DNA from: an uncultured Collinsella sp.
Lineage (GTDB): Bacteria; Actinomycetota; Coriobacteriia; Coriobacteriales; Coriobacteriaceae
Direction of reading: 5' to 3'
DNA length: 19,421 nt
Assembly (NCBI GenBank): GCA_900545995.1
Contig: URBM01000015.1
Span: forward strand, 1 to 19,421
Shown here piece after piece: positions 1 to 8,072 of this stretch; position 1 is the first letter of the stretch, and each line of letters starts with the position of its first letter. The position numbers and the translations under genes were made by a program. The notes below the pieces were generated by a model. The model did not search any database, was not told where the DNA came from, and saw nothing but the letters and a program-made list of their open reading frames with translations.

Positions 1-2
1 CT

Positions 3-40
3 CGCACGGAGAGCACATTAAGTGCTCTCCGGCTCGTGCG
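3..40. repeat. Inverted repeat at the left edge
   Basis: A perfect 9-bp stem (GGAGAGCAC / GTGCTCTCC, 8-16 and 22-30) with a 5-base loop is enclosed by an imperfect outer pair CGCAC (3-7) / GTGCG (36-40). No T-tract follows on either strand, so it is not an obvious intrinsic terminator. It lies downstream of the gyrA terminator and may belong to a gene outside the window. Bases 41-101 show nothing else recognisable. Confidence 0.5.
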
Positions 41-101
41 GAACTCGCGATCGACTTCGCATGCCGCCGGGCAGCCGGGGCCGACGCGGGGTTCAATTTT
101 C

Positions 102-134
102 AAAAAAGCGGTCGGCGCGCAGTGCGCCGACCGC
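102..134 (-). terminator. Rho-independent terminator of gyrBA
   Basis: An 11-bp perfect GC-rich stem (108-118 paired with 124-134, loop GCAGT) is followed on the minus strand by a run of six T (complement of 102-107). It lies about 40 bp beyond the gyrA stop codon, as expected for the end of a gyrB-gyrA transcript. Confidence 0.85.
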
Positions 135-174
135 CGATATATGGTGTCTGATATTTTCTACCAGCTAGGGCCTC

Positions 175-2916
175 TTACTCGTCTAGGAGATCTTCTGGCA
201 TGTCGTTGCCGTCGCCTAGATCGACAGGGGTTTCTTCGGAAGCAGAGACGTTTTCTGTGGCTTCGCCCTCGGGCTTCTCTTTGGCGGCCGTCATGCGGGC
301 TACGGCGCAGATGCGGTCGTTGTCGTCGACGGTCATCATCTTGACGCCCTGGGTGGCGCGGCCGGTCTGGCTGATCTCGTCGGTCTTGACGCGAATGACC
401 GTCGCGCCCTCCGTCACGATGAACAGCTCGTGCTGTGGGCCCACCGTCTTCATGGCCGCAAGGTTACCCTTACGCTCGGTCATTTGGATGGTGTAGACGC
501 CCTGGCCGCCGCGATTCTGCTCCGGGTAGTCCGCGACCGGCGTGCGCTTGCCGTAGCCGCGCTCGGTGATGACGAACAGATCGCCGTTGCCGTTAGTGAC
601 TTCCATGCCCAGAACGCTCACGCCGTCCTTCATACCAATACCGCGAACGCCGCTGGTATCGCGGCCGGTGGCGCGCACCTGCTCCTCGGAGAACATGATC
701 GCCTTGCCCGCGGTGGTGGCCAGGATAATCTTGTCGCCCTCGCGCACGCGGCGCACGTTCAGCAGCGCGTCGTCGTCACGCAGGTTGATAGCGATCAGGC
801 CGTCGCGACGGCTGCGGTCATATGCGCTCATCACGGTCTTCTTGACCATGCCGCTCTTGGTGGCAAACATCAGGTACTCGTCGGCTGGGAACTCGCGGCA
901 GCTGATGACGCTCGCGATCTTCTCGCCCTCCTCGAAGGGCAGCAGGTTGACGATCGCGGTACCGCGCGCCTGGCGCGTACCCACCGGCAGCTCGTGCACC
1001 TTCAGGCGATAGACCTTGCCCTTGCTCGAGAAGAACAACACGTACTCGTGCGTGGACGCGATGAACATCTCGTCGATGACGTCGTCCTCTTTGAGGTTGA
1101 CGCCCGACACGCCCTTGCCACCGCGCTTTTGGGCACGGTAGGCGGCCACCGGGATACGCTTAACGTAGCCGGTGTGGGTGATGGTCACGACCATATCCTC
1201 GTCGGCGATGAGGTCCTCGACATCCAGGTCCTTCTCAACCTGGCTGATCTCGGTGCGGCGCTTGTCGCCGAACTTCTTGGAGATCTCGCGCATCTCTTCC
1301 TTGATGACGCCCAGGATCTTCTCCTCATGCGCCAGCAGGTCCTCGTAGTAGGCGATGGCGCGGCGCAGGCCGTCCAACTCTTCCTGAATCTTGTCGCGCT
1401 CCAGGCCGGTCAGGCGGCGCAACTTCATCTCGAGGATGGCCGTGGTCTGCTCGGGCGTAAAGCCAAAGCGCTCGATCAAGCGGCTGCTGGCCTCGGAGTC
1501 GGTCTGCGAGGAGCGGATGATGCTAATGACCTCGTCGATATGGTCGAGAGCCATAAGATAACCCTCGAGGATATGCGCGCGGGCTTGGGCCTTCTTAAGG
1601 TCGAAGCGGGTGCGGCGAGTGACGACGTCGACCTGGTGGTCGATGTAGTGCTGCAGCATCTCACGCAGGCTCAGGCATTTGGGAACGCCGTTGACGAGTG
1701 CCAGGTTGTTGGCGCCAAAGGTCGTCTGCAGCGAGGTGTACTTATACAGGTTGTTGAGCACGACCTGCGGAATGACGCCCTTCTTGAGCTCGATAACCAG
1801 ACGGATGCCCTTCTGGTTGGACTCATCGCGCATATCCGAGATACCCTCGATGCGCTTGTCGTTGACAAGCTGGGCGATCTTCTCCTGCAGGGTGCCCTTG
1901 TTGACCATGTAGGGAATCTCGGTAAAGACCAGGCGGCTGCGGCCGGTCTTGGTGGACTCCACGTGTGCCTTGGCACGCACGGTAATGGAGCCGCGGCCGG
2001 TCTCGTAGCTCTGCTTAATGCCGGCGCTGCCCATGATGATGGCGCCGGTGGGGAAGTCCGGACCGGGCATGATCTGCATGAGCTCGTCGACGGTGGCGTC
2101 GGGGTTGTCGATCAGGTAGCAGGTGGCCTCGATCGCCTCGGTGAGGTTATGCGGGGCGATGTTGGTGGCCATGCCGACGGCGATGCCCTGGCTGCCGTTG
2201 ACCAGCAGGTTGGGAAAGCGCGCAGGCAGCGCCACGGGCTCGGCGAGCGACTCATCGTAGTTGGGCTGCCAGTCGACGGTATCCTTCTGCAAGTCACGCA
2301 GCAGTTCCATGGCGGGCTTGGCCAGGCGGCTCTCGGTGTAACGCATGGCTGCCGCGCCGTCGCCGTCGATGTTGCCGAAGTTGCCGTGACCGTCGATGAG
2401 CGGCGTGCGCATGGAGAACCACTGCGCCAGGCGGACCATGGCCTCATAGACCGCGGAGTCGCCATGCGGGTGGTACTTACCGATAACTTCGCCGACCGTC
2501 CAAGCTGACTTCTTGTGCGGGCGGTTGGGGTAGATGCCGCTCTCGTTCATCGCGTACAGGATGCGGCGGTGCACCGGCTTTAGGCCGTCGCGCACGTCCG
2601 GCAGGGCGCGCGCCGTGATGACCGACATCGAATACTCGATGAACGACTGCTTCATCTCGCGACCGAACTCCGAAATCTGGAGCTGGCCGCCATTGATATC
2701 CTCGCCGGCCGAGGCGCCGCGATCGACTTCGCCAAAGCTCTCCTCGAGCTCGGCGTCGTCGTCCTCTTCCTCATCATCATCGGCATCGGGGTTATAGGCG
2801 TCCGGATCGCCGTCCTCGCCCTGCTCAGCACGGGCAAGCAGGCGCTTCAGATCGTCGGGCATGCCGGCATCGCCGGCCTCGTCCATACCCCCGTTATTGT
2901 TGATATCGTCTGCCAC
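175..2916 (-). CDS. gyrA: DNA gyrase subunit A with acidic N-terminal extension
   Basis: This is the breakage-reunion subunit of gyrase, which with GyrB introduces negative supercoils using ATP. The 913-residue protein carries the winged-helix domain with GDGAAAMRYTES (catalytic Tyr193), the tower and coiled-coil region, and a C-terminal beta-pinwheel with a GyrA box QKRGGKG at 596-602. In the quinolone-determining segment the two hotspot positions are Ser154 and Glu158, as in susceptible Gram-positive enzymes. Homology to E. coli GyrA begins near residue 80. The first 80 or so residues are an Asp/Glu-rich extension (a DDDEEEDDD run near 46-54) absent from the E. coli protein, and the C-terminal tail is also acidic. 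The start is GTG, with AGGAGG four to five bases upstream. Later in-frame ATG codons (residues 11 and 19) lack so good a site. The gene follows gyrB by 11 bp and is surely co-transcribed with it. Confidence 0.97.
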   Translation of the reverse strand: MADDINNNGGMDEAGDAGMPDDLKRLLARAEQGEDGDPDAYNPDADDDEEEDDDAELEESFGEVDRGASAGEDINGGQLQISEFGREMKQSFIEYSMSVITARALPDVRDGLKPVHRRILYAMNESGIYPNRPHKKSAWTVGEVIGKYHPHGDSAVYEAMVRLAQWFSMRTPLIDGHGNFGNIDGDGAAAMRYTESRLAKPAMELLRDLQKDTVDWQPNYDESLAEPVALPARFPNLLVNGSQGIAVGMATNIAPHNLTEAIEATCYLIDNPDATVDELMQIMPGPDFPTGAIIMGSAGIKQSYETGRGSITVRAKAHVESTKTGRSRLVFTEIPYMVNKGTLQEKIAQLVNDKRIEGISDMRDESNQKGIRLVIELKKGVIPQVVLNNLYKYTSLQTTFGANNLALVNGVPKCLSLREMLQHYIDHQVDVVTRRTRFDLKKAQARAHILEGYLMALDHIDEVISIIRSSQTDSEASSRLIERFGFTPEQTTAILEMKLRRLTGLERDKIQEELDGLRRAIAYYEDLLAHEEKILGVIKEEMREISKKFGDKRRTEISQVEKDLDVEDLIADEDMVVTITHTGYVKRIPVAAYRAQKRGGKGVSGVNLKEDDVIDEMFIASTHEYVLFFSSKGKVYRLKVHELPVGTRQARGTAIVNLLPFEEGEKIASVISCREFPADEYLMFATKSGMVKKTVMSAYDRSRRDGLIAINLRDDDALLNVRRVREGDKIILATTAGKAIMFSEEQVRATGRDTSGVRGIGMKDGVSVLGMEVTNGNGDLFVITERGYGKRTPVADYPEQNRGGQGVYTIQMTERKGNLAAMKTVGPQHELFIVTEGATVIRVKTDEISQTGRATQGVKMMTVDDNDRICAVARMTAAKEKPEGEATENVSASEETPVDLGDGNDMPEDLLDE

Positions 2917-2927
2917 GTTACCTCCTC

Positions 2928-4958
2928 TTAAGCGTCAAGGAAACGCGCGTCATGCGCATGTTTTTCAATGTACTCGCGGCGATAGCCGACCTCGGAACCC
3001 ATGAGCTCGCGCACGGCGCGGTCCGCCACCACGGCGTCCTCGATCGACACGCGCTGCAGGATGCGGGTCTTGGGGTCCATCGTCGTCGAGGCAAGCTGCT
3101 TGGGGTCCATCTCGCCCAGGCCCTTGTAGCGCTGGACGGTATAGCCCTTGCGCTTTTTGGTAATCTTGCCGTCCTTGGCCTTACCGTCCTCGTCGTTGTC
3201 GTCGGGGTTCAGCCCCAGGCTCTGGATGGTGTCGCGCAGGATCTCGTCTTCGGGCTGGCGGCCGTTGGGATACACGTAGTGAATCTTGTTGCGCACCTTG
3301 ATGCCAAAGATGGGCGGGCAAGCGACGTAAACGTAGCCGGCATCAATCAACGGGCGCATGTACTTGTAGAAGAACGTCAGCAGCAGGATGCGGATATGCG
3401 CACCGTCGACGTCTGCATCGGTCATGATGATGATCTTGTGGTAGCGCGCCTTGGTGATATCAAAGTCGCCGCCGTCGCCGGCGCTCGTCGTGACGCCGCA
3501 GCCGATCGCAGTGATGAGTGACTGGATGGTGTCGCTCGAGAACGCACGATGATCGCCCACGCGCTCGACGTTCAAAATCTTGCCGCGCAGGGGTAGGATC
3601 GCCTGGATGTCTCGGCGACGGCCGTCCTTGGCCGAGCCGCCTGCCGAGTCGCCCTCTACGATAAAGAGCTCAGTCAACTCGGCGTCGCGCACCGAACAGT
3701 CGGCGAGCTTGCCGGGCAGCGACGCCGTCTCGAGCAGGCTCTTGCGGCGGGTCGCCTCGCGCGCCTTGCGGGCGGCGTTGCGCGCCTTGCAGGCCTGCTG
3801 GGCTTTCTTGACGATCTCGCGAGCGGGCTTGGGATGCTCCTCGAGGTAATCGGCAAGCCCGTCGGTCACGATCTTGAGCGTCAGCGCGCGCATATAGGAG
3901 CTGCCGAGCTTGGCCTTGGTCTGACCCTCAAACTGCGGGTCGGGCAGCTTGACCGAGATAACAGCCGATAGGCCCTCGCGAACATCGTCGCCGGTCAGGT
4001 TGGCGTCTTTTTCCTTGAGCAGGTTCTGCTTGCGAGCGTAATCGTTAATCACGCGGGTGAGTGCGGTACGGAAGCCCTCGAGGTGCATGCCGCCCTCGGG
4101 GGTGTAGATGTCGTTGGCAAACGACATGACGTTCTCGCCGTATCCGCTATTCCACTGCAAGGACACCTCGACCTCGCCCATCTTGGTCACGGGCGCATCC
4201 GGATCCGATTTGCCCTCAATATAGATGGGCTCCTTAAAGGCCTCGGGGACATCCTTGCCCTCGTTGAGGAACTTGACGAAGTCGATGATGCCGCCGGCAT
4301 AGCAAAACTCCTCCACATGGGGAGTCGCCTCGCGCTCGTCGGTCAGCACGATCTTGAGGTTCTTGTTGAGGAATGCCGTCTCCTGCAGACGGTTGTGCAG
4401 CGTGTCGAAATCGTAGATGCAGGTCTCGAAGATCTCGTCGTCGGGCCAGAAGCTGACAGTGGTGCCCGTCGTCTCCGAAGTGCCCACAACCTCCATCTTC
4501 TTGACGGTCTTGCCGCGCGAAAACTCCATCTCGTAGATGTTGCCATCGCGGCATACCTGCACGACCACACGCTTGGACAGGGCGTTGACGACGGAGATGC
4601 CCACGCCGTGCAGGCCGCCCGAGACCTTGTAGGCCGAGTTATCGAACTTACCGCCGGCGTGCAGGATCGTCATGACGACCTCGAGCGTCGGGATCTTTTT
4701 GATAGGATGCTCGTCGACGGGGATGCCGCGCCCGTTGTCGACGACCGTGATGGAGTTGTCGGCGTGGACCGTCACCTGAATCTCGGTGCAGAAACCGGCC
4801 ATGGCCTCGTCGACGGAGTTGTCAACGATCTCCCACACCAGGTGATGAAGACCGCTGGCGCTCGTCGAGCCAATGTACATGCCCGGGCGCTTACGAACGG
4901 CCTCGAGACCTTCGAGAATCTTAATCTCGCCGCCATCGTAATCGTTTTCGTTTGCCAC
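2928..4958 (-). CDS. gyrB: DNA gyrase subunit B
   Basis: This is the ATPase and TOPRIM subunit of gyrase, 676 residues, close to the short Gram-positive form and lacking the long insert of E. coli GyrB. The GHKL ATPase domain shows EIVDNSVDEA (Glu43, Asn47), DNGRGIP (75-80) and the lid GGLHGVG (114-120). The transducer lysine loop is QTKAK (346-350). The TOPRIM domain shows EGDSAGG (Glu435) and TDADVDG (Asp514, Asp516), and the tail has YKGLGEM (611-617). A short charged insert (about 586-604, DDNDEDGKAKDGK) precedes that last motif. Translation starts at GTG behind AAGGAGG. The gene lies 11 bp upstream of gyrA. A terminator separates it from dciA, so gyrBA is likely its own transcription unit. 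Confidence 0.97.
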   Translation of the reverse strand: MANENDYDGGEIKILEGLEAVRKRPGMYIGSTSASGLHHLVWEIVDNSVDEAMAGFCTEIQVTVHADNSITVVDNGRGIPVDEHPIKKIPTLEVVMTILHAGGKFDNSAYKVSGGLHGVGISVVNALSKRVVVQVCRDGNIYEMEFSRGKTVKKMEVVGTSETTGTTVSFWPDDEIFETCIYDFDTLHNRLQETAFLNKNLKIVLTDEREATPHVEEFCYAGGIIDFVKFLNEGKDVPEAFKEPIYIEGKSDPDAPVTKMGEVEVSLQWNSGYGENVMSFANDIYTPEGGMHLEGFRTALTRVINDYARKQNLLKEKDANLTGDDVREGLSAVISVKLPDPQFEGQTKAKLGSSYMRALTLKIVTDGLADYLEEHPKPAREIVKKAQQACKARNAARKAREATRRKSLLETASLPGKLADCSVRDAELTELFIVEGDSAGGSAKDGRRRDIQAILPLRGKILNVERVGDHRAFSSDTIQSLITAIGCGVTTSAGDGGDFDITKARYHKIIIMTDADVDGAHIRILLLTFFYKYMRPLIDAGYVYVACPPIFGIKVRNKIHYVYPNGRQPEDEILRDTIQSLGLNPDDNDEDGKAKDGKITKKRKGYTVQRYKGLGEMDPKQLASTTMDPKTRILQRVSIEDAVVADRAVRELMGSEVGYRREYIEKHAHDARFLDA

Positions 4959-4981
4959 ACGTCCTCCTTCAGTTAAGAAAA

Positions 4982-5010
4982 TGTGTACAGCCTTACTAGT
5001 TTATCGTAAA
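4982..5010 (-). promoter_or_regulatory. Weak candidate promoter for gyrBA
   Basis: On the minus strand TTTACG (complement of 5005-5010) and TACACA (complement of 4982-4987) are separated by 17 bp, about 25 bp before the gyrB start. The -10 matches only 3 of 6 consensus bases. The call rests mainly on position: a promoter is needed here because the upstream dciA unit ends in a terminator whose T-tract abuts this stretch. Confidence 0.3.
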
Positions 5011-5037
5011 AAAATACCCTCGGGAACGAGGGTATTT
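5008..5037 (-). terminator. Rho-independent terminator after dciA
   Basis: A 9-bp perfect stem ATACCCTCG / CGAGGGTAT (5014-5022 and 5027-5035, loop GGAA) is extended by further A-T pairs. On the minus strand it is followed by a run of seven T. It lies about 27 bp past the dciA stop and would end the dnaN-recF-dciA transcript before gyrB. Confidence 0.87.
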
Positions 5038-5063
5038 GGCTCTACAAGGCCACCAGATGCGAT

Positions 5064-5627
5064 TTAAGGCTCTTTTTTGCCCTGCACGCCCTTGGCCCAC
5101 TCGGCACTGGCTCTCATGGCATTCTCGAGGGCCTCGCGCAGTTTTTGGTCTTCGATGGGCGCCACTTGGCGCTCAATCTCGGTGCGCTCGGCCTCACTTA
5201 GGTCGGCGTGCGGAGCCGGCGGGCGCTCGGTCGTCGCCGGACGCAGGCGCTCCTTGGCGGCGGGCGGCGTGTGACCGGGCGCGGTGGTTTTGAACACCAG
5301 GCCGTCCACATGCGCACCGGCGCGCTCCATGCGCGCGCGGATGATCTCGCGCAACAGCGTCATTTCCTGCGTCCACGAGGGCGAGTCGAGATATACCAGC
5401 AGCTCATTGGACTCGGGCAGGTAGCGCAGGCCCGTCACATGGCGCCCCTCGCGCGTGCCCGAGCACACCGCATTCCAGGCGCGATAGACCGCACGAGATT
5501 CCTCTGCAGCCTCCATCTGCACGCGGCGCTCAGGTGTCGCGGCCGCCAGGATGCGTTGACGCCCTGCGTTCAAAAAGCCACTGAAGGCGACCGTTTCGCT
5601 CTCGCGCTCGTAATTAGCACGTCTCAC
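5064..5627 (-). CDS. dciA: DUF721 / DciA-family protein, probable replicative helicase operator
   Basis: The protein has 187 residues. The DUF721 core lies around residues 46-113: an aromatic-rich YRAWNAV segment, then a strand-rich stretch ending LLVYLDSPSWTQEMTLL, an amphipathic helix and GLVFKT. The SxxWxQE(M/L) signature is the most telling match. Members named DciA assist loading of the replicative helicase DnaB in bacteria that lack DnaC or DnaI; that function is inferred from the family and the recF/gyrB neighbourhood. The C-terminal third is Pro/Ala- and charge-rich and looks flexible. The start is GTG, overlapping the recF stop by 14 bp, so translation is probably coupled; no strong ribosome site is visible. 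A terminator follows. Confidence 0.82.
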   Translation of the reverse strand: MRRANYERESETVAFSGFLNAGRQRILAAATPERRVQMEAAEESRAVYRAWNAVCSGTREGRHVTGLRYLPESNELLVYLDSPSWTQEMTLLREIIRARMERAGAHVDGLVFKTTAPGHTPPAAKERLRPATTERPPAPHADLSEAERTEIERQVAPIEDQKLREALENAMRASAEWAKGVQGKKEP

Positions 5628-6720
5628 CCATGCTCACCACCTTGGCTCGATCAAGCAGGTCATCGGTAAAGTACCCAAGGTTGGTCGTGGTTATGACCGT
5701 CTGGATATCATCGCCGATCAGCCGCAGAAAAGCACCGCGGCGCTCGCCGTCGAGTTCGCTCATCACGTCGTCCAAAAGCAGCAGTGGGGCGGTGCCCAGG
5801 ACATCGCGAGCCACGGCCACCTCCGCCACCTTCCAGGACAGCACCAACGTTCGCTGCTGCCCTTGGCTGGCAAACGAACGGGCGGAGCGACCCGCCACGG
5901 TAAACTCAATCTCGTCGCGATGCGGTCCCACCAGCGTCACGCCGCGGCGAATTTCCTCGTCGGCGTGCTCATCGAGGGCAGCCAGCATGCGCTCGTACGC
6001 CCAGCCCTTCAGCTCTTCGCGATCCTCGACCTGGGGCAAATCCCCCAGCGTGGACGCATAGGACACGTTGGCTGCCTCACCGGACGCCACTTGCCCGTAG
6101 GCAGCGCGCACATGGCCCGCCAGCCGGTCGAGTAGGGCCAACCGGTGCACGAGCAGGGCCGAGCCCGCGCGGGCAATCGAATCGTTCCACGCGCCGAGCA
6201 TCTCGCGGCAGCACCAGGTCTCCTTGAGCAAGGCATTACGCTGGGTCACGCAACGCCCATAGGTATTCGCAAGATCGGCATAGCGTGCGCTCAGTTGCAT
6301 GCCAAAGTCATCGAGGGCGGCGCGGCGCACACTGGCGCCTCGCTTAACCATGTCCAGATGGTCGGGGCAAAACAGTACGCTCGGCAGAGCCCCGCGCACA
6401 CCGGCGGCAGAGCACCTCTTGCCGTTGCGGCTAAACGAGCGCTTACCGTCCTCCACGCTCAATCCCATATCAAGCACGCGGCCGTCGCCCTCGAGCCTCA
6501 GCTCGACCTTGCACGAGCCCACGCCGTCATGGATAAGCTCGGCTGCGGTCGGGTGCCTAAACGAAGCGCCGCTCGTCAGCAGCTGCAGTGCCTCTATGAG
6601 ATTGGTCTTTCCCGCCGCGTTGGGTCCCGCAAGTATCGTCACGCCCTCGTCCAGGGCAAGGCGATAGCTATCGAAGCTGCGGTAGTGCGCGACGGAAAGA
6701 TCGCGGGCGAACATGGTCAT
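5614..6720 (-). CDS. recF: DNA replication and repair protein RecF
   Basis: RecF is an SMC/ABC-like ATPase that helps load RecA at single-strand gaps. The 368 residues show Walker A GPNAAGKT (32-39), the RecF segment HLDMVKRGASVRRAALD (121-137), GPHRDE (265-270), the ABC signature SQGQQRT (285-291) and Walker B LLLLDDVMSELD (313-324). I chose the ATG at 6718-6720, ten bases after the dnaN stop. An ATG two codons on (6712-6714) is equally possible. The open frame continues upstream, but that part lies inside dnaN in another frame and has no RecF homology. No clear Shine-Dalgarno sequence is present, so coupling to dnaN is likely. The 3' end overlaps dciA. Confidence 0.95.
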   Translation of the reverse strand: MTMFARDLSVAHYRSFDSYRLALDEGVTILAGPNAAGKTNLIEALQLLTSGASFRHPTAAELIHDGVGSCKVELRLEGDGRVLDMGLSVEDGKRSFSRNGKRCSAAGVRGALPSVLFCPDHLDMVKRGASVRRAALDDFGMQLSARYADLANTYGRCVTQRNALLKETWCCREMLGAWNDSIARAGSALLVHRLALLDRLAGHVRAAYGQVASGEAANVSYASTLGDLPQVEDREELKGWAYERMLAALDEHADEEIRRGVTLVGPHRDEIEFTVAGRSARSFASQGQQRTLVLSWKVAEVAVARDVLGTAPLLLLDDVMSELDGERRGAFLRLIGDDIQTVITTTNLGYFTDDLLDRAKVVSMGETC

Positions 6721-6730
6721 AGGGCAGTTG

Positions 6731-7834
6731 CTAGATGCGGACCGGCATGACCAGGTACAGGTAGTTGATCTTGTCGTAGGACTTGAAAATGCCCGCCTGC
6801 GAGTAGCTCTTGAGCTCCAGCGTGATCTCCTTCTCCTTGGACAGGGCATTGAGGCAGCCGAAGATGTAGTGGTAGTTGAAGGCGATGGTGCCCGACTCGC
6901 CCTCGGCCTCGACATCGATCGTCTCCTGCGCAAGGTCCTGGTCATTGGAAATGGAGGACAGGCCCATCTGCCCGTTCTCGACATCGATCTCGAACTTGAC
7001 GGCGGGGTTGGCGCTCGCGATAACGGCCACGCGCTTGAGGGCGGCGTTAAAGGCGGCGACGTCGATCTTGACGCTCGTCACGCACGAATCGGGGATGAGC
7101 TGCTTGTAGTTGGGGTACGCGCCCTCGATGCGGCGCGACACGTAGGTGGTGTTGCCGGCCTCAAAGACGACCTGGGTGTCGGTAGCCCCGATCATGATGG
7201 TCGCCTGGCTGGCCATGATGTTCAGCGCGTCGTTAAAGGCGTCGGCCGGAACGTTGAGCTCAAAGGAGCCCTCGAGGGTCGAGGTCTCGACCTGTGTATC
7301 GCACACGGCCAAGCGGAAGGAATCGGTCGCCACCAGGCGCACGGTGTTGTTCTCGACCTTCATGTGCACGCCGCCCAGGATGGGGCGGGCCTTGTCGGTC
7401 GAGGTGACGCGCCACACGCGGCCGACCATTTCGGACAAGATATCGGTCGGCAGTTCCACGGCGCTCTCGATGGCATAGGCCGGAAACTCGGGGAAATCAT
7501 TGGCGTCGAGCGTGTTCAGGCGGAAAGAGCTCTTCTCGCAACTAATCAGTACCTGGCGCTCGGACAGCTCAAAGGTGACCGGGGCATCGGGGAGGGTCTT
7601 GGTGATATTGGAGAGCATCTTACAGGGGATAACCATCTCGCCCTCTTCTTCGACATGCGCCGCGATGCGATGACGGATCGAGATGGTGTAGTTAGAGGTC
7701 TGGAATTCCAAGATGCCGTCTTGCGCCTTGACGAGCACGCCCGACAGGATGGGAAGGGTGGATGCCGAAGCGACACCCTTCATAACGACGCCGATGGCTT
7801 GTGTAAGCGAGCTCTGGCTGACGGTGAACTTCAT
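6731..7834 (-). CDS. dnaN: DNA polymerase III sliding clamp (beta subunit)
   Basis: The 367-residue protein has the usual clamp length and ends in the typical YLVMPVRI. It starts MKFTVSQSSLTQAIGVV and shows clamp landmarks such as LPILSGVLVKA (near 25-35) and the domain-2 segment PILGGVHMKVENNTVRLVATDSFRLAV. It forms the dimeric ring that tethers polymerase III to DNA. ATG start with GAAAGG about nine bases upstream. It stands directly downstream of dnaA across the 238-bp spacer that holds candidate DnaA boxes, and ten bases ahead of recF. No terminator separates dnaA from dnaN, so partial read-through from dnaA is possible. Confidence 0.97.
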   Translation of the reverse strand: MKFTVSQSSLTQAIGVVMKGVASASTLPILSGVLVKAQDGILEFQTSNYTISIRHRIAAHVEEEGEMVIPCKMLSNITKTLPDAPVTFELSERQVLISCEKSSFRLNTLDANDFPEFPAYAIESAVELPTDILSEMVGRVWRVTSTDKARPILGGVHMKVENNTVRLVATDSFRLAVCDTQVETSTLEGSFELNVPADAFNDALNIMASQATIMIGATDTQVVFEAGNTTYVSRRIEGAYPNYKQLIPDSCVTSVKIDVAAFNAALKRVAVIASANPAVKFEIDVENGQMGLSSISNDQDLAQETIDVEAEGESGTIAFNYHYIFGCLNALSKEKEITLELKSYSQAGIFKSYDKINYLYLVMPVRI

Positions 7835-7880
7835 CTTTTAATACCTTTCTATAGATATAAATATCTTAATAATAGTAATA
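7835..7880. other. AT-rich candidate DNA unwinding element
   Basis: 39 of these 46 bases are A or T in a region where neighbouring genes are roughly 60% GC. It lies between the trinucleotide run at 7867-7881 and the dnaN start, the position of the unwinding site in Bacillus-type origins. It also contains the dnaN ribosome binding site and probably its promoter, so AT richness alone does not prove an origin role. Confidence 0.5.
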
Positions 7881-7881
7881 G
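7867..7881 (+). promoter_or_regulatory. Candidate DnaA-trio array (TAA TAA TAG TAA TAG)
   Basis: Five consecutive trinucleotides fit the DnaA-trio pattern 3'-[G/A]A[T/A]-5' read from the DnaA-box side. They sit 12 bp from a DnaA-box-like TGTTGATTA (7894-7902) and run into the AT-rich tract, the same order as box, trios and melting region in B. subtilis. DnaA is known to extend from boxes along trios on single-stranded DNA. Function here is inferred. Confidence 0.5.
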
Positions 7882-7893
7882 CACTGACGAAAC

Positions 7894-7902
7894 TGTTGAT
7901 TA
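7894..7902 (-). promoter_or_regulatory. Trio-proximal DnaA-box-like site
   Basis: TGTTGATTA, read on the minus strand as TAATCAACA, shares the six-base core TCAACA with the proposed local box TTTTCAACA (7 of 9 overall). It is the site closest to the trio array and is separated from it by a more GC-rich spacer. Confidence 0.4.
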
Positions 7903-7950
7903 CTCACAAAGACGCAGGTCAGACCCAGAAAGAGAATCGACAGCAACCTG

Positions 7951-8060
7951 TGTGCAACAGGGGTGGTTTTCCACGTTCAAAACCTGCGCAAAACTTTTCA
8001 TCACCGCGGATTGGGTTTTAGACACCTTATGCCCGTGGTTTCGACAAGTTTTCAACAGGT
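7951..8060 (+). promoter_or_regulatory. DnaA-box cluster in the dnaA-dnaN spacer
   Basis: Four like-oriented sites: TGTGCAACA (7951-7959), TTTTCCACG (7967-7975), TTTTCATCA (7995-8003) and the exact TTTTCAACA (8049-8057). The last lies in AGTTTTCAACAGGT (8047-8060), the exact reverse complement of a 14-mer found twice upstream of rpmH. TTTCGACAA (8039-8047) precedes it, as it does at 11229-11237. The cluster ends 12 bp beyond the dnaA stop. It is probably half of a bipartite oriC; the weaker sites are tentative. Confidence 0.6.
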
Positions 8061-8072
8061 GTCTCTATTTCC

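Noticed and set aside
41..101. tRNA-like GGGGTTCAAT near the left edge
   Set aside because: No acceptor, D-arm or anticodon arm can be folded around it on either strand.
2440..2470. Quinolone-resistance change in GyrA
   Set aside because: The hotspot residues are Ser154 and Glu158, the usual susceptible pair in Gram-positives.
430..2508. Long plus-strand open frame (692 codons) opposite gyrA
   Set aside because: It is antisense to an unmistakable gyrA. The composition is a mirror of high-GC codon bias (Ala/Val/Asp/His-rich) and no domain is recognisable.
6721..6984. N-terminal extension of recF upstream of 6720
   Set aside because: The frame lies inside dnaN in another phase and is Arg/Ser/Thr-rich, without RecF homology. 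The RecF fold begins at the ATG near 6720.
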